Origin: Leucobacter sp. wl10
GTDB lineage: Bacteria; Actinomycetota; Actinomycetes; Actinomycetales; Microbacteriaceae
Direction of reading: 5' to 3'
Length of the DNA stretch: 45,323 nt
Assembly (NCBI RefSeq): GCF_003569785.1
Contig: NZ_KZ984013.1
Coordinates: 1-45,323 of the forward strand
A program made the position numbers and the translations under genes. Shown one piece after another: positions 1 to 9,753 of this stretch (position 1 is its first letter; every line of letters begins with the position of its first letter). Below the pieces are notes generated by a model, which was not told where the DNA came from, did no database searches, and worked only from the letters and a program-made list of their open reading frames with translations.

Positions 1-2
1 AT

Positions 3-2021
3 CCCGCGGGATCGGCCACCGACCCCGTCACCTTCGGGATCAACACGGAGGCGCCCGAGCTGACGCGCACCGCGACGACGCTCAGCGCCTCGACGACGAC
101 CGCCTATCGGGGAGAACGGGTCACCCTGACGGCTTCTGCGACGGATGCCGGCTCCGGTGCGGCAGTGTCCGGCGAGATCGCCTTCACAGCCGGCAGCAGG
201 GTGCTGGGAACGGTGGCGACCGACAGCAATGGGACGGCGTCGCTCGCCGTCTCGGACCTCCCCGTGGGCGAGCACGGCATAGCTGCTTCCCTGACCCCGT
301 CGGATCCCCGGTACTCCGGTTCGTCCTCCTCCCCGTTGACGGTCTCGATCATCGAGAAGACCGACGGCCGCGCCGTCGTCGGGAGCATGCAGTGGGGAGT
401 GAAGGAGAGCTTCCGCAACTACGTGGTGGGACCCGTCGCGAATGGGAAGATCAGCGCGTCGAAGGGCGCGAGCCAGGCGAAGGACAACGGAGTCTTCACC
501 TATCTCCAGGCCAAGAGCGGCACGCGCTGGAACGGCGAGACCGGCTCGGTGCAGTACGCGGGCAACGTGAATTTCCGGGGGCACGACGGCGTCATGGACG
601 TGAATATCGCCAATCCCACGATCCGGGTGCTGAGCGCGTCGAAAGCCGAGATCCTCGTCCCCTCCGGCTCGCGGGGGTCCTCCGTCGCGCTCGCCACGAT
701 CGACCTCGCCTCGGCGAAGAGGGAGCGGCTCGCGGGCGACGCGGTCCGCTTCGCAGGCGCCGACGTCACGCTCACGTCGGACGGCGCCACGAAGATCTTC
801 GCCAATGACAGCGGCCAGGGCCCCGCCGGAACGTTCTACAACCCCGGCGACGCGCTGGACCGGATCAGCTTCACGATCGGCGAGCCCAGCGGGTACGACA
901 TCGCGGATCCGCCGGCGCCTGCGCCGACGCCGAAGCCGGCTCCCGAGCCGAGACCCGCGCCGGCGCCGGTCTTGAGCGGACCGGCCGCCGGCTCGCTCAG
1001 CTGGGGCGTCTCCGCCCGTTTCGCGGCCTACACGACCTGCGAGGGCAAGGAGGGCTTCGGCATTTCCCACTGCGCCAAGGGCTCGATCTCCACGAGCGGA
1101 GTGGGAGCCGGATATCTCTTCCCGCAGGCGGCGGGATCCAGCTGGGATCGGAGCACCCAGACCGGCACCGTCAACTACTCGGGCACCGTGTCGTTCAGCG
1201 GCTACGGCATGACGATGTTCAACGTCACCAACCCGTCCATCACGGTCACCGGGCCCACGAGCGCGGTCCTGAACACGGGCAACTCGACCGCCTACGGCTC
1301 GACGTCGTACCAGCTCGACCTGGCGTCGGGCGGCAAGTCGGTCGGAGCCAACGGCGAGGTCACCTGGAGCAACGTGCCGGTGCTGGGCTCGCTCAGCAGC
1401 GGCGGGGCCGGAGGCAGCGGCAACCAGAGCATCGGGTTCGACGCGCTCACCTTCACGGTCGGTTCGGAGGCCAGGGTGAACTACGGCTCTACCCGGGCCG
1501 GCGCCGACACGAAGCCGAAGCGCACGCCGGCTGCCACGCCCCCCGCGACGACGGGCATCACCGTGCTCACCGACGCGGACAAGATCACCGCCGGCGGCCG
1601 CATCGAGATCGAGGCCTCGGGCTTCGACGCGGACGACGAGGGCGTGCTCGTGGTCCTCTACGGGGACGGCGGAGAGCCGATGGTGCTCGACGAAGAGGCC
1701 GGGGCCGATGCCGGCGGCGTCGTGCGCTGGTCGGGAACGCTGCCCCGGGACATCGAGGGACCGCACACGATCACGCTGCAGGGCAGCATCGACGCCGGAG
1801 CGGCGATCGACGTCACGGACGGGACGAAGAAGCCGGCCGCGCGGGCCGGGCTGGCCGCGAACGGCGTCGCGGACGATCGGCTCTCGGCCGCGGGCGTGCT
1901 GCCCGCGCCCGGTCCGGCCGGCACGGCGCTCTGGGAGTGGTGGGCCGGCGCACTGGGCCTCGCCGCGATCGCCGCCTGTACGACCCTGCTGGCTGTGCGC
2001 CAGCGCCGCGCCGCCGAGTGA
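3..2021 (+). CDS. HtaA-domain cell-surface haem-binding protein, 5' partial
   Basis: The reading frame is open from the left edge, so the true start lies outside the window. The visible 672 residues begin with an Ig-like repeat (about 20-115). Two HtaA domains follow (about 127-295 and 330-480), each opening with the W-G-V pattern. A Pro-rich linker, a further beta-rich domain (about 519-605), a C-terminal membrane helix (about 640-662) and an Arg-rich cytoplasmic tail complete it. HtaA domains bind haem at the surface and pass it to HmuT. Domain 1 keeps the F-R-N-Y tyrosine and the G-H-D-G histidine that I recall as haem-binding positions. Domain 2 keeps the tyrosine (F-A-A-Y) but reads G-Y-G-M where G-H-D-G is expected. 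A second htaA gene follows after 62 bp, and hmuTUV lie nearby. Family assignment is strong; the full length is unknown. Confidence 0.88.
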   Translation, partial: PAGSATDPVTFGINTEAPELTRTATTLSASTTTAYRGERVTLTASATDAGSGAAVSGEIAFTAGSRVLGTVATDSNGTASLAVSDLPVGEHGIAASLTPSDPRYSGSSSSPLTVSIIEKTDGRAVVGSMQWGVKESFRNYVVGPVANGKISASKGASQAKDNGVFTYLQAKSGTRWNGETGSVQYAGNVNFRGHDGVMDVNIANPTIRVLSASKAEILVPSGSRGSSVALATIDLASAKRERLAGDAVRFAGADVTLTSDGATKIFANDSGQGPAGTFYNPGDALDRISFTIGEPSGYDIADPPAPAPTPKPAPEPRPAPAPVLSGPAAGSLSWGVSARFAAYTTCEGKEGFGISHCAKGSISTSGVGAGYLFPQAAGSSWDRSTQTGTVNYSGTVSFSGYGMTMFNVTNPSITVTGPTSAVLNTGNSTAYGSTSYQLDLASGGKSVGANGEVTWSNVPVLGSLSSGGAGGSGNQSIGFDALTFTVGSEARVNYGSTRAGADTKPKRTPAATPPATTGITVLTDADKITAGGRIEIEASGFDADDEGVLVVLYGDGGEPMVLDEEAGADAGGVVRWSGTLPRDIEGPHTITLQGSIDAGAAIDVTDGTKKPAARAGLAANGVADDRLSAAGVLPAPGPAGTALWEWWAGALGLAAIAACTTLLAVRQRRAAE

Positions 2022-2083
2022 GCCGGAGCCCCCGTGCAGCGCCCGACCCGTCAACTCGCCCGACCCATCGAGGAGGACACCCC

Positions 2084-2986
2084 GTGACACCCCGCATCTT
2101 CCGCCGTTCCGCCGCGATCCTGGGGGCGGCGGCTCTCGCAGGGCCGCTGCTGCTCATGCCGGCCGCGCCGGCCGCCCCGGCTGCGGCCGCGACCGGCCCC
2201 TGCGCGGTGACCGGCGGCACGCTCACCTGGGGCGTCAAGGAGAGCTTCCGCTCGTACATCAGCGGCAGCATCGCCAACGGATCCTGGGAGCCGAGCGGGG
2301 GCGCCACGTATGACACCCCGAACTTCCAGTGGAGCGGAGCGACGGGTGAGATCGACCCCCGCACCGGCACGGGTGCCGTCAGCTTCGTCGGGACCGTCAG
2401 CTTCACCGGTCATGACGGCGTGCTCTCCCTCACGCTCTCCAACCCGACCGTCGAGTTCGGGGGCGACGGCAAGGCCGCGCTGATGCTCGACACCCGCAGC
2501 AACGACGCCACCGGCAAACTCGTGGTCGATGCGCAGCAGGAGTGGGTGGGCGACGTGACGGTCGAGGATCCGGTCGCGCCCCAGGCGTCGAAGCTCGAGC
2601 TCAGCAAGATGCCGGCCGTGCTGACGAACTCCGGAGCGAAGGCCTTCGCCGGCTTCTACGAGGCGGGAGTCGATCTCGACCCCGTCAGCGTGGCGCTCGA
2701 CTTCGAGGGCTGCGATGCCGCGCCGGCGCCCGCGAACGGGGCGGGCGGGAGCAAGGCTCCGACGGCCGCACAGGCCGAGGAGCCCGCCGGCGCCGCACCC
2801 GCCGCGTCGGCGCCGGTGCCCTGGCTGCCGATCGGAATCGGCGCAGCCGCGCTGCTGGTGATCGGCGTCACGGTGGGCATGCTCGTCGGCGGACGCAAGC
2901 GCCCCGCACCGCCCGCGGCCGAGCCCTCCGACGAGTCGCGGGCCGGTGGCGCCGAGGGCGCCGAAGGGTCTGCCCCCGAACGGTAG
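2084..2986 (+). CDS. HtaA-domain haem-binding protein, membrane anchored
   Basis: This 300-residue protein probably captures haem at the cell surface. I chose the GTG at 2084 because GAGGA lies 8 bases upstream and the reading then begins with a signal peptide (Arg-rich start, hydrophobic stretch to about residue 35). A single HtaA domain occupies about residues 38-205, with S-F-R-S-Y and G-H-D-G, the putative haem ligand tyrosine and its partner histidine. An Ala/Pro-rich linker, a membrane helix (about 245-268) and a charged tail follow. Longer in-frame starts back to 1937 overlap the preceding gene and would put Arg-rich sequence before the signal peptide. It is probably co-transcribed with the upstream HtaA gene. 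Confidence 0.9.
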   Translation: MTPRIFRRSAAILGAAALAGPLLLMPAAPAAPAAAATGPCAVTGGTLTWGVKESFRSYISGSIANGSWEPSGGATYDTPNFQWSGATGEIDPRTGTGAVSFVGTVSFTGHDGVLSLTLSNPTVEFGGDGKAALMLDTRSNDATGKLVVDAQQEWVGDVTVEDPVAPQASKLELSKMPAVLTNSGAKAFAGFYEAGVDLDPVSVALDFEGCDAAPAPANGAGGSKAPTAAQAEEPAGAAPAASAPVPWLPIGIGAAALLVIGVTVGMLVGGRKRPAPPAAEPSDESRAGGAEGAEGSAPER

Positions 2987-3030
2987 GCCGGAGCGCGTGG
3001 GCGCCGGGCCGCCTCCCTCGGCCGCGACCT

Positions 3031-3048
3031 CGAGCGGGGGAGCGCTCG
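3031..3048. terminator. weak hairpin between convergent genes
   Basis: CGAGCG and CGCTCG form a 6-bp stem around a 6-base loop, in the gap where the second HtaA gene and hmuV converge. There is no T-tract. It may act as a weak bidirectional terminator, but in sequence this GC-rich a chance stem is quite possible. Confidence 0.25.
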
Positions 3049-3089
3049 GCGCGCGCCGATAGTCCGGCAGCGCAGTCGATTCGCCGGCT

Positions 3090-3905
3090 TCAGCTCCGCA
3101 CGGGCATCACGATGCCCCTGCCGTTCACGGGGTGCGGGATCACCTCTACCGGGGTGCGGTACACCTCGCTGATGATCTCGGCGGTGAGCACCCGCTCGGG
3201 GGCGTCGCACGCGACGATGCGCCCTTCCTGCAGCAGCGCGATGCGATCCGCGAAGGCGCCCGCGAGGTTGAGGTCGTGCAGCACGACGATCACGGCGTCA
3301 CCGGCGCGGGCGCAATCCTGAGCGATCCCCAGCACCGCCTCCTGATGCCCCAGATCCAGCGCCGCCGTCGGCTCGTCGAGCATCAGCACGCCCGTGCGCC
3401 CGGCCATCACGCGGGCGAAGGCGACGCGCGCCCGCTCGCCGCCCGAGAGCGACGGCACGCGTCTGTTGCCGAGGTGCGCGATGTCGGCGGAGCGGATCGA
3501 TTCCGAGACGGCCTCCGTGTCGGCGTCCTCGAGCGGGGTACGGCGCCACGGCGCGCGACCCATCTCGACCACCTGATGCACGGTGAACGGGAACAGCAGG
3601 TGGTTGTCCTGCAGCAGCACTCCGCGTCGCCGCGACAGGTCTGCGAGCGACCACTCGGAGATGCCGCGACCGCCGAACGTCACCTCGCCCCGATCCGGAG
3701 CCAGGTCGCCGGAGAGCACGCTCAGCAGCGTCGATTTGCCGGCGCCGTTCGGTCCGAGCAGCGCGAGCACCTCACCGGCGCGCACCTCGAGAGACACGTC
3801 GTCGAGGAGCTTGCGCCCGCCGCGCTCGATCATCACCGAAGCGGTGCTGCAGACCACCTCGCCCGCCGCGGGGCGCTCGGGGAGACTGAAGCGCCCGCGG
3901 GCCAT
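3090..3905 (-). CDS. hmuV: haem ABC transporter ATP-binding protein
   Basis: This is the ATPase of a haem importer, 271 residues, the usual length for HmuV/FepC-type proteins. Walker A lies at residues 51-59 (GPNGAGKST), the LSGGE signature at 153-157 and Walker B (LMLDEP) at 174-179. The ATG at 3905 overlaps the hmuU stop codon as ATGA, which indicates translational coupling. The frame stays open upstream, but that stretch is the shadow of hmuU. It is expected to work with HmuU in the membrane and the HmuT lipoprotein, which is encoded divergently. The HtaA genes ending about 100 bp away support haem, rather than a siderophore, as the substrate. Confidence 0.93.
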   Translation of the reverse strand: MARGRFSLPERPAAGEVVCSTASVMIERGGRKLLDDVSLEVRAGEVLALLGPNGAGKSTLLSVLSGDLAPDRGEVTFGGRGISEWSLADLSRRRGVLLQDNHLLFPFTVHQVVEMGRAPWRRTPLEDADTEAVSESIRSADIAHLGNRRVPSLSGGERARVAFARVMAGRTGVLMLDEPTAALDLGHQEAVLGIAQDCARAGDAVIVVLHDLNLAGAFADRIALLQEGRIVACDAPERVLTAEIISEVYRTPVEVIPHPVNGRGIVMPVRS

Positions 3906-4972
3906 CACCCCCACCCCCCGGAGCGTTTGCGGGTGCGCCGCAGCAACCAGAAGAAGAACGGCCCGCCCACCAGTGCCGTGAGCATGCCGATGGGCATGTC
4001 GGCGTTCGGAACCACCGTGCGCGCGGCCAGGTCGGCGAGCGTCAGCAGCAGCGCGCCGCCCAGCGCAGAGGCCGTGATGAGGGGCAGGTGGGCGGGGCCG
4101 AGAATCATGCGCATGAGATGCGGGATCACGAGACCCACGAACGCGATGATGCCGGCGAAGGCCACCGCCGCCCCGGTGAGCAGGGCCACGACGAAGATCA
4201 TGGTGACGCGCAGCACCTCCACGTTCACTCCGAGGTGTCGCGCGTTGCGCTCGCCGAGCGAGAGCAGATCGAGCTTGCGCGCGGCGAAATAGGCCGCCAG
4301 CAGGCCGAGCGCCACGATGGGTGCGACGATGAGCGCCTGCGACCAGCGGCTCCCCGCCAGGCTCCCGAGCTGCCAGAAGACGATCTGCTCGCGCGATTGC
4401 GTGTCGCCGAGAAAGGTGAGCAGCGCGATGCCCGCGCCCGCCACGGCGTTGATCGCGATGCCCGTGAGCACCAGCGTCACGACCTCCGTGCGGCCCTCCG
4501 CTCGGCTCATCGCGTAGACGAGCAGGGTCGCGACCAGTCCGGCGGCGAAGGCGAAGACGGCGGTGGTCCACTCGCCGAACACGGTGAGGCCGAATACGAT
4601 GCACAGGCCGGCGCCGACCGCCGCGCCGGACGAGACGCCGATCACCCCCGGCTCGGCGAGCGGATTGCCGAATATGGCCTGCATGAGCAGACCCGCTACC
4701 GCGAGCCCGGCGCCCACCAGCGCCGCCATCGCCACGCGCGGGAAGCGGATCGCCCACAGCGTGGCATCGCCGGCCGGGTGCGCCGGCATCGGCAGCCAGT
4801 CGATCCCCACCCGCTGCAGCAGCGATCCGAGCACCTCCTGGGGCGGGATTCCCAGCTGCCCCGTGCCGGCCGACACGATGATCGAGACGACGAGCGAGAC
4901 CGCGAGCGCCGCGAAGAGCAGGGTCCTCGTCGTCGTGCGCCGGGAGATCGCGACGGTCCGGGGGTGGGTCAT
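3905..4972 (-). CDS. hmuU: haem ABC transporter permease (FecCD family)
   Basis: The 355-residue product is a polytopic inner-membrane permease with about nine or ten hydrophobic segments. Family hallmarks include R-x-P-R-V near residue 75, G-N-P-L-A-E-P followed by G-V-S-S-G-A near 105-120, and a conserved F-V-G-L-V-I-P-H segment near 285. This architecture is typical of BtuC/FecCD/HmuU transporters for haem, cobalamin or iron chelates. The HtaA genes and the hmuV overlap favour haem. The ATG at 4972 begins with a short basic stretch ahead of the first helix; no strong ribosome binding site precedes it. Confidence 0.92.
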   Translation of the reverse strand: MTHPRTVAISRRTTTRTLLFAALAVSLVVSIIVSAGTGQLGIPPQEVLGSLLQRVGIDWLPMPAHPAGDATLWAIRFPRVAMAALVGAGLAVAGLLMQAIFGNPLAEPGVIGVSSGAAVGAGLCIVFGLTVFGEWTTAVFAFAAGLVATLLVYAMSRAEGRTEVVTLVLTGIAINAVAGAGIALLTFLGDTQSREQIVFWQLGSLAGSRWSQALIVAPIVALGLLAAYFAARKLDLLSLGERNARHLGVNVEVLRVTMIFVVALLTGAAVAFAGIIAFVGLVIPHLMRMILGPAHLPLITASALGGALLLTLADLAARTVVPNADMPIGMLTALVGGPFFFWLLRRTRKRSGGWG

Positions 4973-5103
4973 ACGAGTTGGGGGTCGCCTTCATGCAGAC
5001 GCGCCGCGAGCGGCAGCTCGATCGGCGCGGCGATGTGCTGGATCTTCGAAGTCCGCTCATCATCCTACCTGCGTTGGGATAGTCTGGGTGGGTTAAACAT
5101 CTG
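4973..5103. promoter_or_regulatory. divergent promoter region between hmuU and hmuT
   Basis: These 131 bp separate hmuU from hmuT and must hold both promoters. TAGTCT at 5080-5085 on the plus strand and TAGGAT at 5067-5062 on the minus strand resemble actinobacterial -10 elements, but neither has a convincing -35 hexamer at normal spacing. I looked for a DtxR/IdeR box and found no good match, so iron control here is expected from the family but not visible. Confidence 0.35.
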
Positions 5104-6243
5104 ATGAAGAGGGGTCTGCTTCACATGGCACAGGCACGCGTGCGAAGAGGGTTGGTGCTGGCCGTGCTTGCGCTCGTCGGCGTTGGACTGGCGGGGTGCC
5201 AGACCGGGGCGGACCGGGGAAGCGCGCAGGCGGCCGAAGCGGTGGAGCTGCCGCCGCTGAGCGAGCTGACACCGCTCGAGGATCCCACCGCCTACCAGGG
5301 GCCGACGACCGCGGTCGTCGGCGGCCCGAGCATCCCGCCGCTCGCCGAAGCGCCCGAACCCGAGCTGCCCGCGACCGTCGTCTCGAAGGACAGCACGGGC
5401 GACACCGAGGTGACCGTCGAAGACATCTCGCGCATCGTGCCGCTGTCGCTGAGCGGCTCCGTCGGCGAACTCGTGTACTCGTTCGGCCTCTCCGACAACA
5501 TCGTGGGGCGCGACGTCTCGACCAACTTCCCGGGCTCCGAGAACATTCCGGTCATCACCAAGGAGGGCCACTCCATCGACGCCGAGGGCGTCCTCGCGCT
5601 CAACCCCTCGGTCATCGTCACCGACGGCAGCATCGGCCCCACCGACGTGATCCTGCAGCTGCGCGACGCCGGGATCCCGGTCGTCACGGTCGGCCGGGCC
5701 ATCGACCCCGAGACGAGCTACGCGACCGCGCAGCAGGTCGCCGATGCGCTGGGCGTGGGATCGGTCGCCCCCGCGATCATCGAAACGCTCGGGCAGGCCA
5801 TCGCCGACAAGGAGGCCGAGGTGCGGCGGCTGCTGCCCGCCGACGAGTCCAAACGGCCGCGCGTCGCCTTCCTGTACGTACGGGGCACGGCGGGCATCTT
5901 CTACCTGTTCGGAAAGGGCAGCGGCGCGGACAGCCTGATCCGCTCCATCGGCGCCATCGATGCGGCAGAGGAGATCGGCTGGGTCGGGGAGAAGCCCATG
6001 ACCGAGGAGGCGCTCGTCGGCATGAATCCCGACATCATCCTCGTGATGACGAAGGGTCTCGAGAGCGCCGGAGGCGTCGACGGGCTGCTCGCGGCCCAGC
6101 CGAGCATCGCCCTCACGACGGCGGGCAAGAACAAGCGCATCATCGACGTGGACGACGCCGTGCTCTTCGCGGGGGGCACGCGCATTCCCGACGTGATCGA
6201 CGGCCTCGCCCGCGCGGTGTACGCACCGGATTCGCTGAAGTAA
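5104..6243 (+). CDS. hmuT: haem ABC transporter substrate-binding lipoprotein
   Basis: HmuT is the membrane-anchored receptor that takes haem from HtaA-type proteins and delivers it to HmuUV. The product is 379 residues from the ATG at 5104. A second in-frame ATG at 5125 has AGAGGGG about 10 bases upstream and may be the real start. A lipoprotein signal ends in VGLAGC, with the lipidated Cys at residue 32 (25 from the later start). An acidic, Pro-rich linker runs to about residue 110. The periplasmic-binding fold then starts with the typical R-I-V-P-L and G-R-D segments and runs to the end. It is divergent from hmuUV rather than leading one hmuTUV operon. The long linker probably lets the receptor reach the surface HtaA proteins; that is inference. 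Confidence 0.92.
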   Translation: MKRGLLHMAQARVRRGLVLAVLALVGVGLAGCQTGADRGSAQAAEAVELPPLSELTPLEDPTAYQGPTTAVVGGPSIPPLAEAPEPELPATVVSKDSTGDTEVTVEDISRIVPLSLSGSVGELVYSFGLSDNIVGRDVSTNFPGSENIPVITKEGHSIDAEGVLALNPSVIVTDGSIGPTDVILQLRDAGIPVVTVGRAIDPETSYATAQQVADALGVGSVAPAIIETLGQAIADKEAEVRRLLPADESKRPRVAFLYVRGTAGIFYLFGKGSGADSLIRSIGAIDAAEEIGWVGEKPMTEEALVGMNPDIILVMTKGLESAGGVDGLLAAQPSIALTTAGKNKRIIDVDDAVLFAGGTRIPDVIDGLARAVYAPDSLK

Positions 6244-6257
6244 CGCGCCGGCGTTAC
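6240..6257 (+). terminator. hairpin at hmuT stop codon
   Basis: GTAACGC and GCGTTAC form a perfect 7-bp stem around GCCG, beginning on the last base before the hmuT stop. No T-tract follows. It is a plausible T-less actinobacterial terminator. Confidence 0.4.
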
Positions 6258-6437
6258 ACGATCCGGTGCTGGCCCGCAGGCCGGCCGATGCGCGGAGCAC
6301 GGAGGGCGACTCGCTGAAGTGATGCGCCGCGTCGCGCGCAGCGCGGCCCGGTTGTCACCGTTCTGGCAGCCGCATCGATGTACCCTGGTGGCGAATCGCC
6401 GGGCGGGCGGTCCTCGAGCAGACCCAGGGAGACGAGC

Positions 6438-7271
6438 GTGACGCAGACGAGCGAGCACACGGCCGAGCGTCGTGACGCACGCCGCGATCACCCCCAGGAT
6501 CGCTTCGACCTCGTCCGGCGCAGCGGCAGGGTGGGCGCGCACCGCATCACGGCCCGGCCGCGCTACGTCTGGCAGTACCTCGTCGCGGCGCTGCTCGGGT
6601 TCGCGCTGCTGACGACCCTCGGCATCATCGCGGTGCAGAACATCGGCGGATCCGGGAGTCTTCCGGGCGCCCGGCCGACGACCGGCTCGACCCCGTCCCA
6701 GACGGCGCAGGCCAAACTGAACCCCGATGCCACGGTCGCCGTGCTCAACGGCACCGAGACGCCCAACCTCGCCGCCGCCGTCGACCAGATCATTACGGCG
6801 AAGCAGTGGGGCCAGATCCGGTTCTCGGGCGCCGCGGCCGCCTCCGATGTGACGATCTCGGCCGTCTTCTACACGGATCCCGCCGACGCGTCGGCGGCCG
6901 CCGGGCTGGCGGCGGAACTGGGCGGGCTCTCCACCTACGTCACGGAGGACTACGCGAGCTACGAGGTGCAGCTCGTCGTGCTGCTCGGCTCGGACTACGC
7001 CGGTCCCGGCCTCAAGGAGGCGCAGCAGATCACCGACGGCAGCGGGGAGGGGGCGGGTTCCTCGGGGCCGGGGGTCAATCCCGAGACCGGGAACCAGATC
7101 AACCCGGAGACGGGCAACGACATCAACCCCGCGACGGGCAACGACATCAACCCCGCGACGGGCAATGACATCGACCCCGCCACCGGTTGGGACATCGACC
7201 CGGCGAGCGGATGGCCCATCGATCCCGCGACGGGGGCGCCGACCGACCCCGCGACGCTCCCGGCGCCCTGA
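6438..7271 (+). CDS. membrane-anchored LytR C-terminal (LytR_C) domain protein with octapeptide repeat tail
   Basis: This 277-residue protein has a charged cytoplasmic N-terminus (1-45), one membrane helix (about 46-68), a Ser/Thr/Pro linker and an extracellular LytR_C domain (about 95-200, opening V-A-V-L-N-G-T). LytR_C domains accompany cell-envelope LytR-CpsA-Psr proteins; their exact activity is uncertain, and no LCP catalytic domain is present. The tail consists of eight repeats of the type I-N-P-A-T-G-N-D. I chose the GTG at 6438, with AGGGAG close upstream; an ATG at 6378 in the same frame would add 20 unlikely residues. It stands alone between hmuT and groL. Confidence 0.78.
   Translation: MTQTSEHTAERRDARRDHPQDRFDLVRRSGRVGAHRITARPRYVWQYLVAALLGFALLTTLGIIAVQNIGGSGSLPGARPTTGSTPSQTAQAKLNPDATVAVLNGTETPNLAAAVDQIITAKQWGQIRFSGAAAASDVTISAVFYTDPADASAAAGLAAELGGLSTYVTEDYASYEVQLVVLLGSDYAGPGLKEAQQITDGSGEGAGSSGPGVNPETGNQINPETGNDINPATGNDINPATGNDIDPATGWDIDPASGWPIDPATGAPTDPATLPAP
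7074..7265 (+). repeat. 24-bp coding tandem repeat, eight units
   Basis: Eight consecutive 24-base units encode octapeptides of the form [I/V/T]-[N/D]-P-[E/A]-[T/S]-G-[N/W/A]-[D/Q/P]. The first four keep N-P and the last four change to D-P. The last unit loses its G. The array follows the LytR_C domain and ends two codons before the ORF end. The units differ mostly at third codon positions, so the repeat is maintained at the protein level. Confidence 0.85.
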
Positions 7272-7320
7272 CCGCGGTGCGATCGTTCATGGACTGTTCG
7301 CTCCTCGCGAGCAGAGCTGC

Positions 7321-7346
7321 TTGCACTCGCGGGGTGTGAGTGCCAA
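7321..7346 (+). promoter_or_regulatory. CIRCE operator 1
   Basis: TTGCACTC, nine bases, then GAGTGCCAA: this matches the CIRCE inverted repeat bound by the heat-shock repressor HrcA (consensus TTAGCACTC-N9-GAGTGCTAA) with few changes. It lies about 105 bp before groL. Confidence 0.9.
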
Positions 7347-7353
7347 GATTGGT

Positions 7354-7380
7354 TTAGCAGTCGAATCGACTGAGTGCTAA
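7354..7380 (+). promoter_or_regulatory. CIRCE operator 2
   Basis: TTAGCAGTC, nine bases, then GAGTGCTAA: a near-perfect CIRCE element with one change in the left arm. It starts 33 bp after the first one, about three helical turns, so two HrcA dimers could bind the same face of the DNA. Confidence 0.92.
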
Positions 7381-7418
7381 CCATCCGTGCAGGTCGCCAG
7401 GCGCCGGCACGGTGCTGA

Positions 7419-9074
<1,656 letters not shown>

Positions 9075-9088
9075 GAGTCCCGCCCCTC

Positions 9089-9126
9089 AGCGGGGGTCGC
9101 GCCTTCGGGCGCGGCCCCCGCTTTCG
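9089..9126 (+). terminator. groL rho-independent terminator
   Basis: A 15-bp stem (AGCGGGGGTCGCGCC against GGCGCGGCCCCCGCT, with one G-T pair) encloses a TTCG tetraloop and is followed by TTTCG. It begins 15 bp after the groL stop codon. Confidence 0.88.
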
Positions 9127-9230
9127 TGTGCGCGGTGCTACGCCTCGAGCGCATCGATGCCGGGGAGATACGCCCACTTAACCGTGTCGGCGATCGAGGT
9201 CGTCTCGCTGGAGGCGACTCCGGGGGTCGA

Positions 9231-9717
9231 ACGTTCGTATCGATCTCCCAATACGCCGGAGTCTGGCTCGCCAATGTCGAACAGCTGCTGCTCTGCACCA
9301 GCGCGTTCGCCGCAGCTCTGGCGTTCCACAACCCGCGTCGAGAATCACTTCACGATGAGGCGCGAAGGACTGCTGCCGGCCCGCGTCGGGGCGGTCGGTG
9401 CCAGACACGGGTCGCCCGTCGGCGGAGCCGGGGGGCTCGGGATTCTCCTGCTCGAGGTGCCGACGGCGATCGCGATCGTGTCTTTCTTCTGGAAAGACAG
9501 GAGGGGCTTCTCGCTCGCGCGGGTGATCATCGCTCCCGCGATCTCTGCCGTCGGACTGGCCGTGCCGATCGCACTGGCGATGAGTCAGATGGATCTGCCG
9601 ACTGCGGCGCCCGGCCCCGTCAACGCAGCTCTGCTCCTGCCCATCCTGATCGCATTGGTGCACGGCCTCTTGGTCGCGCTTCGCCTGAGACGGCGACTTA
9701 TCGGAGTCTCAACATGA
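9231..9717 (+). pseudogene. frameshifted fragment of an APC-family amino acid permease
   Basis: Two frames together read like the C-terminal third of an APC-superfamily permease. Frame 3 (9231-9332) gives Y-A-G-V-W-L-A-N-V-E followed by A-F-A-A-A-L-A-F-H-N. Frame 1 (about 9355-9717) gives E-G-L-L-P, then R-H-G-S-P-V and two further membrane helices separated by F-F-W-K-D-R-R-G, and ends in a basic tail before TGA. The bases joining them are scrambled relative to the family, where the frame-3 part normally runs on to an R-Y-x-x-A-x-G-R-E-G-L-L-P segment. The N-terminal two thirds are missing. It is best read as a decayed remnant. The family identification is from memory of these motifs. Confidence 0.68.
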
Positions 9718-9753
9718 TCGCCGTCGAACAGGCGGATCTCACGGAGCTCGCGT

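Noticed and set aside
3090..5063. single 657-codon minus-strand protein covering hmuU and hmuV
   Set aside because: Its upstream 385 codons are an out-of-frame shadow of hmuU; the real hmuV begins at 3905 with an ATGA overlap.
4973..5103. DtxR/IdeR box between hmuU and hmuT
   Set aside because: No segment matches the 19-base consensus well enough on either strand.
7074..7265. 24-bp repeats as a CRISPR array
   Set aside because: Units are contiguous with no spacers and are in frame with the LytR_C protein.
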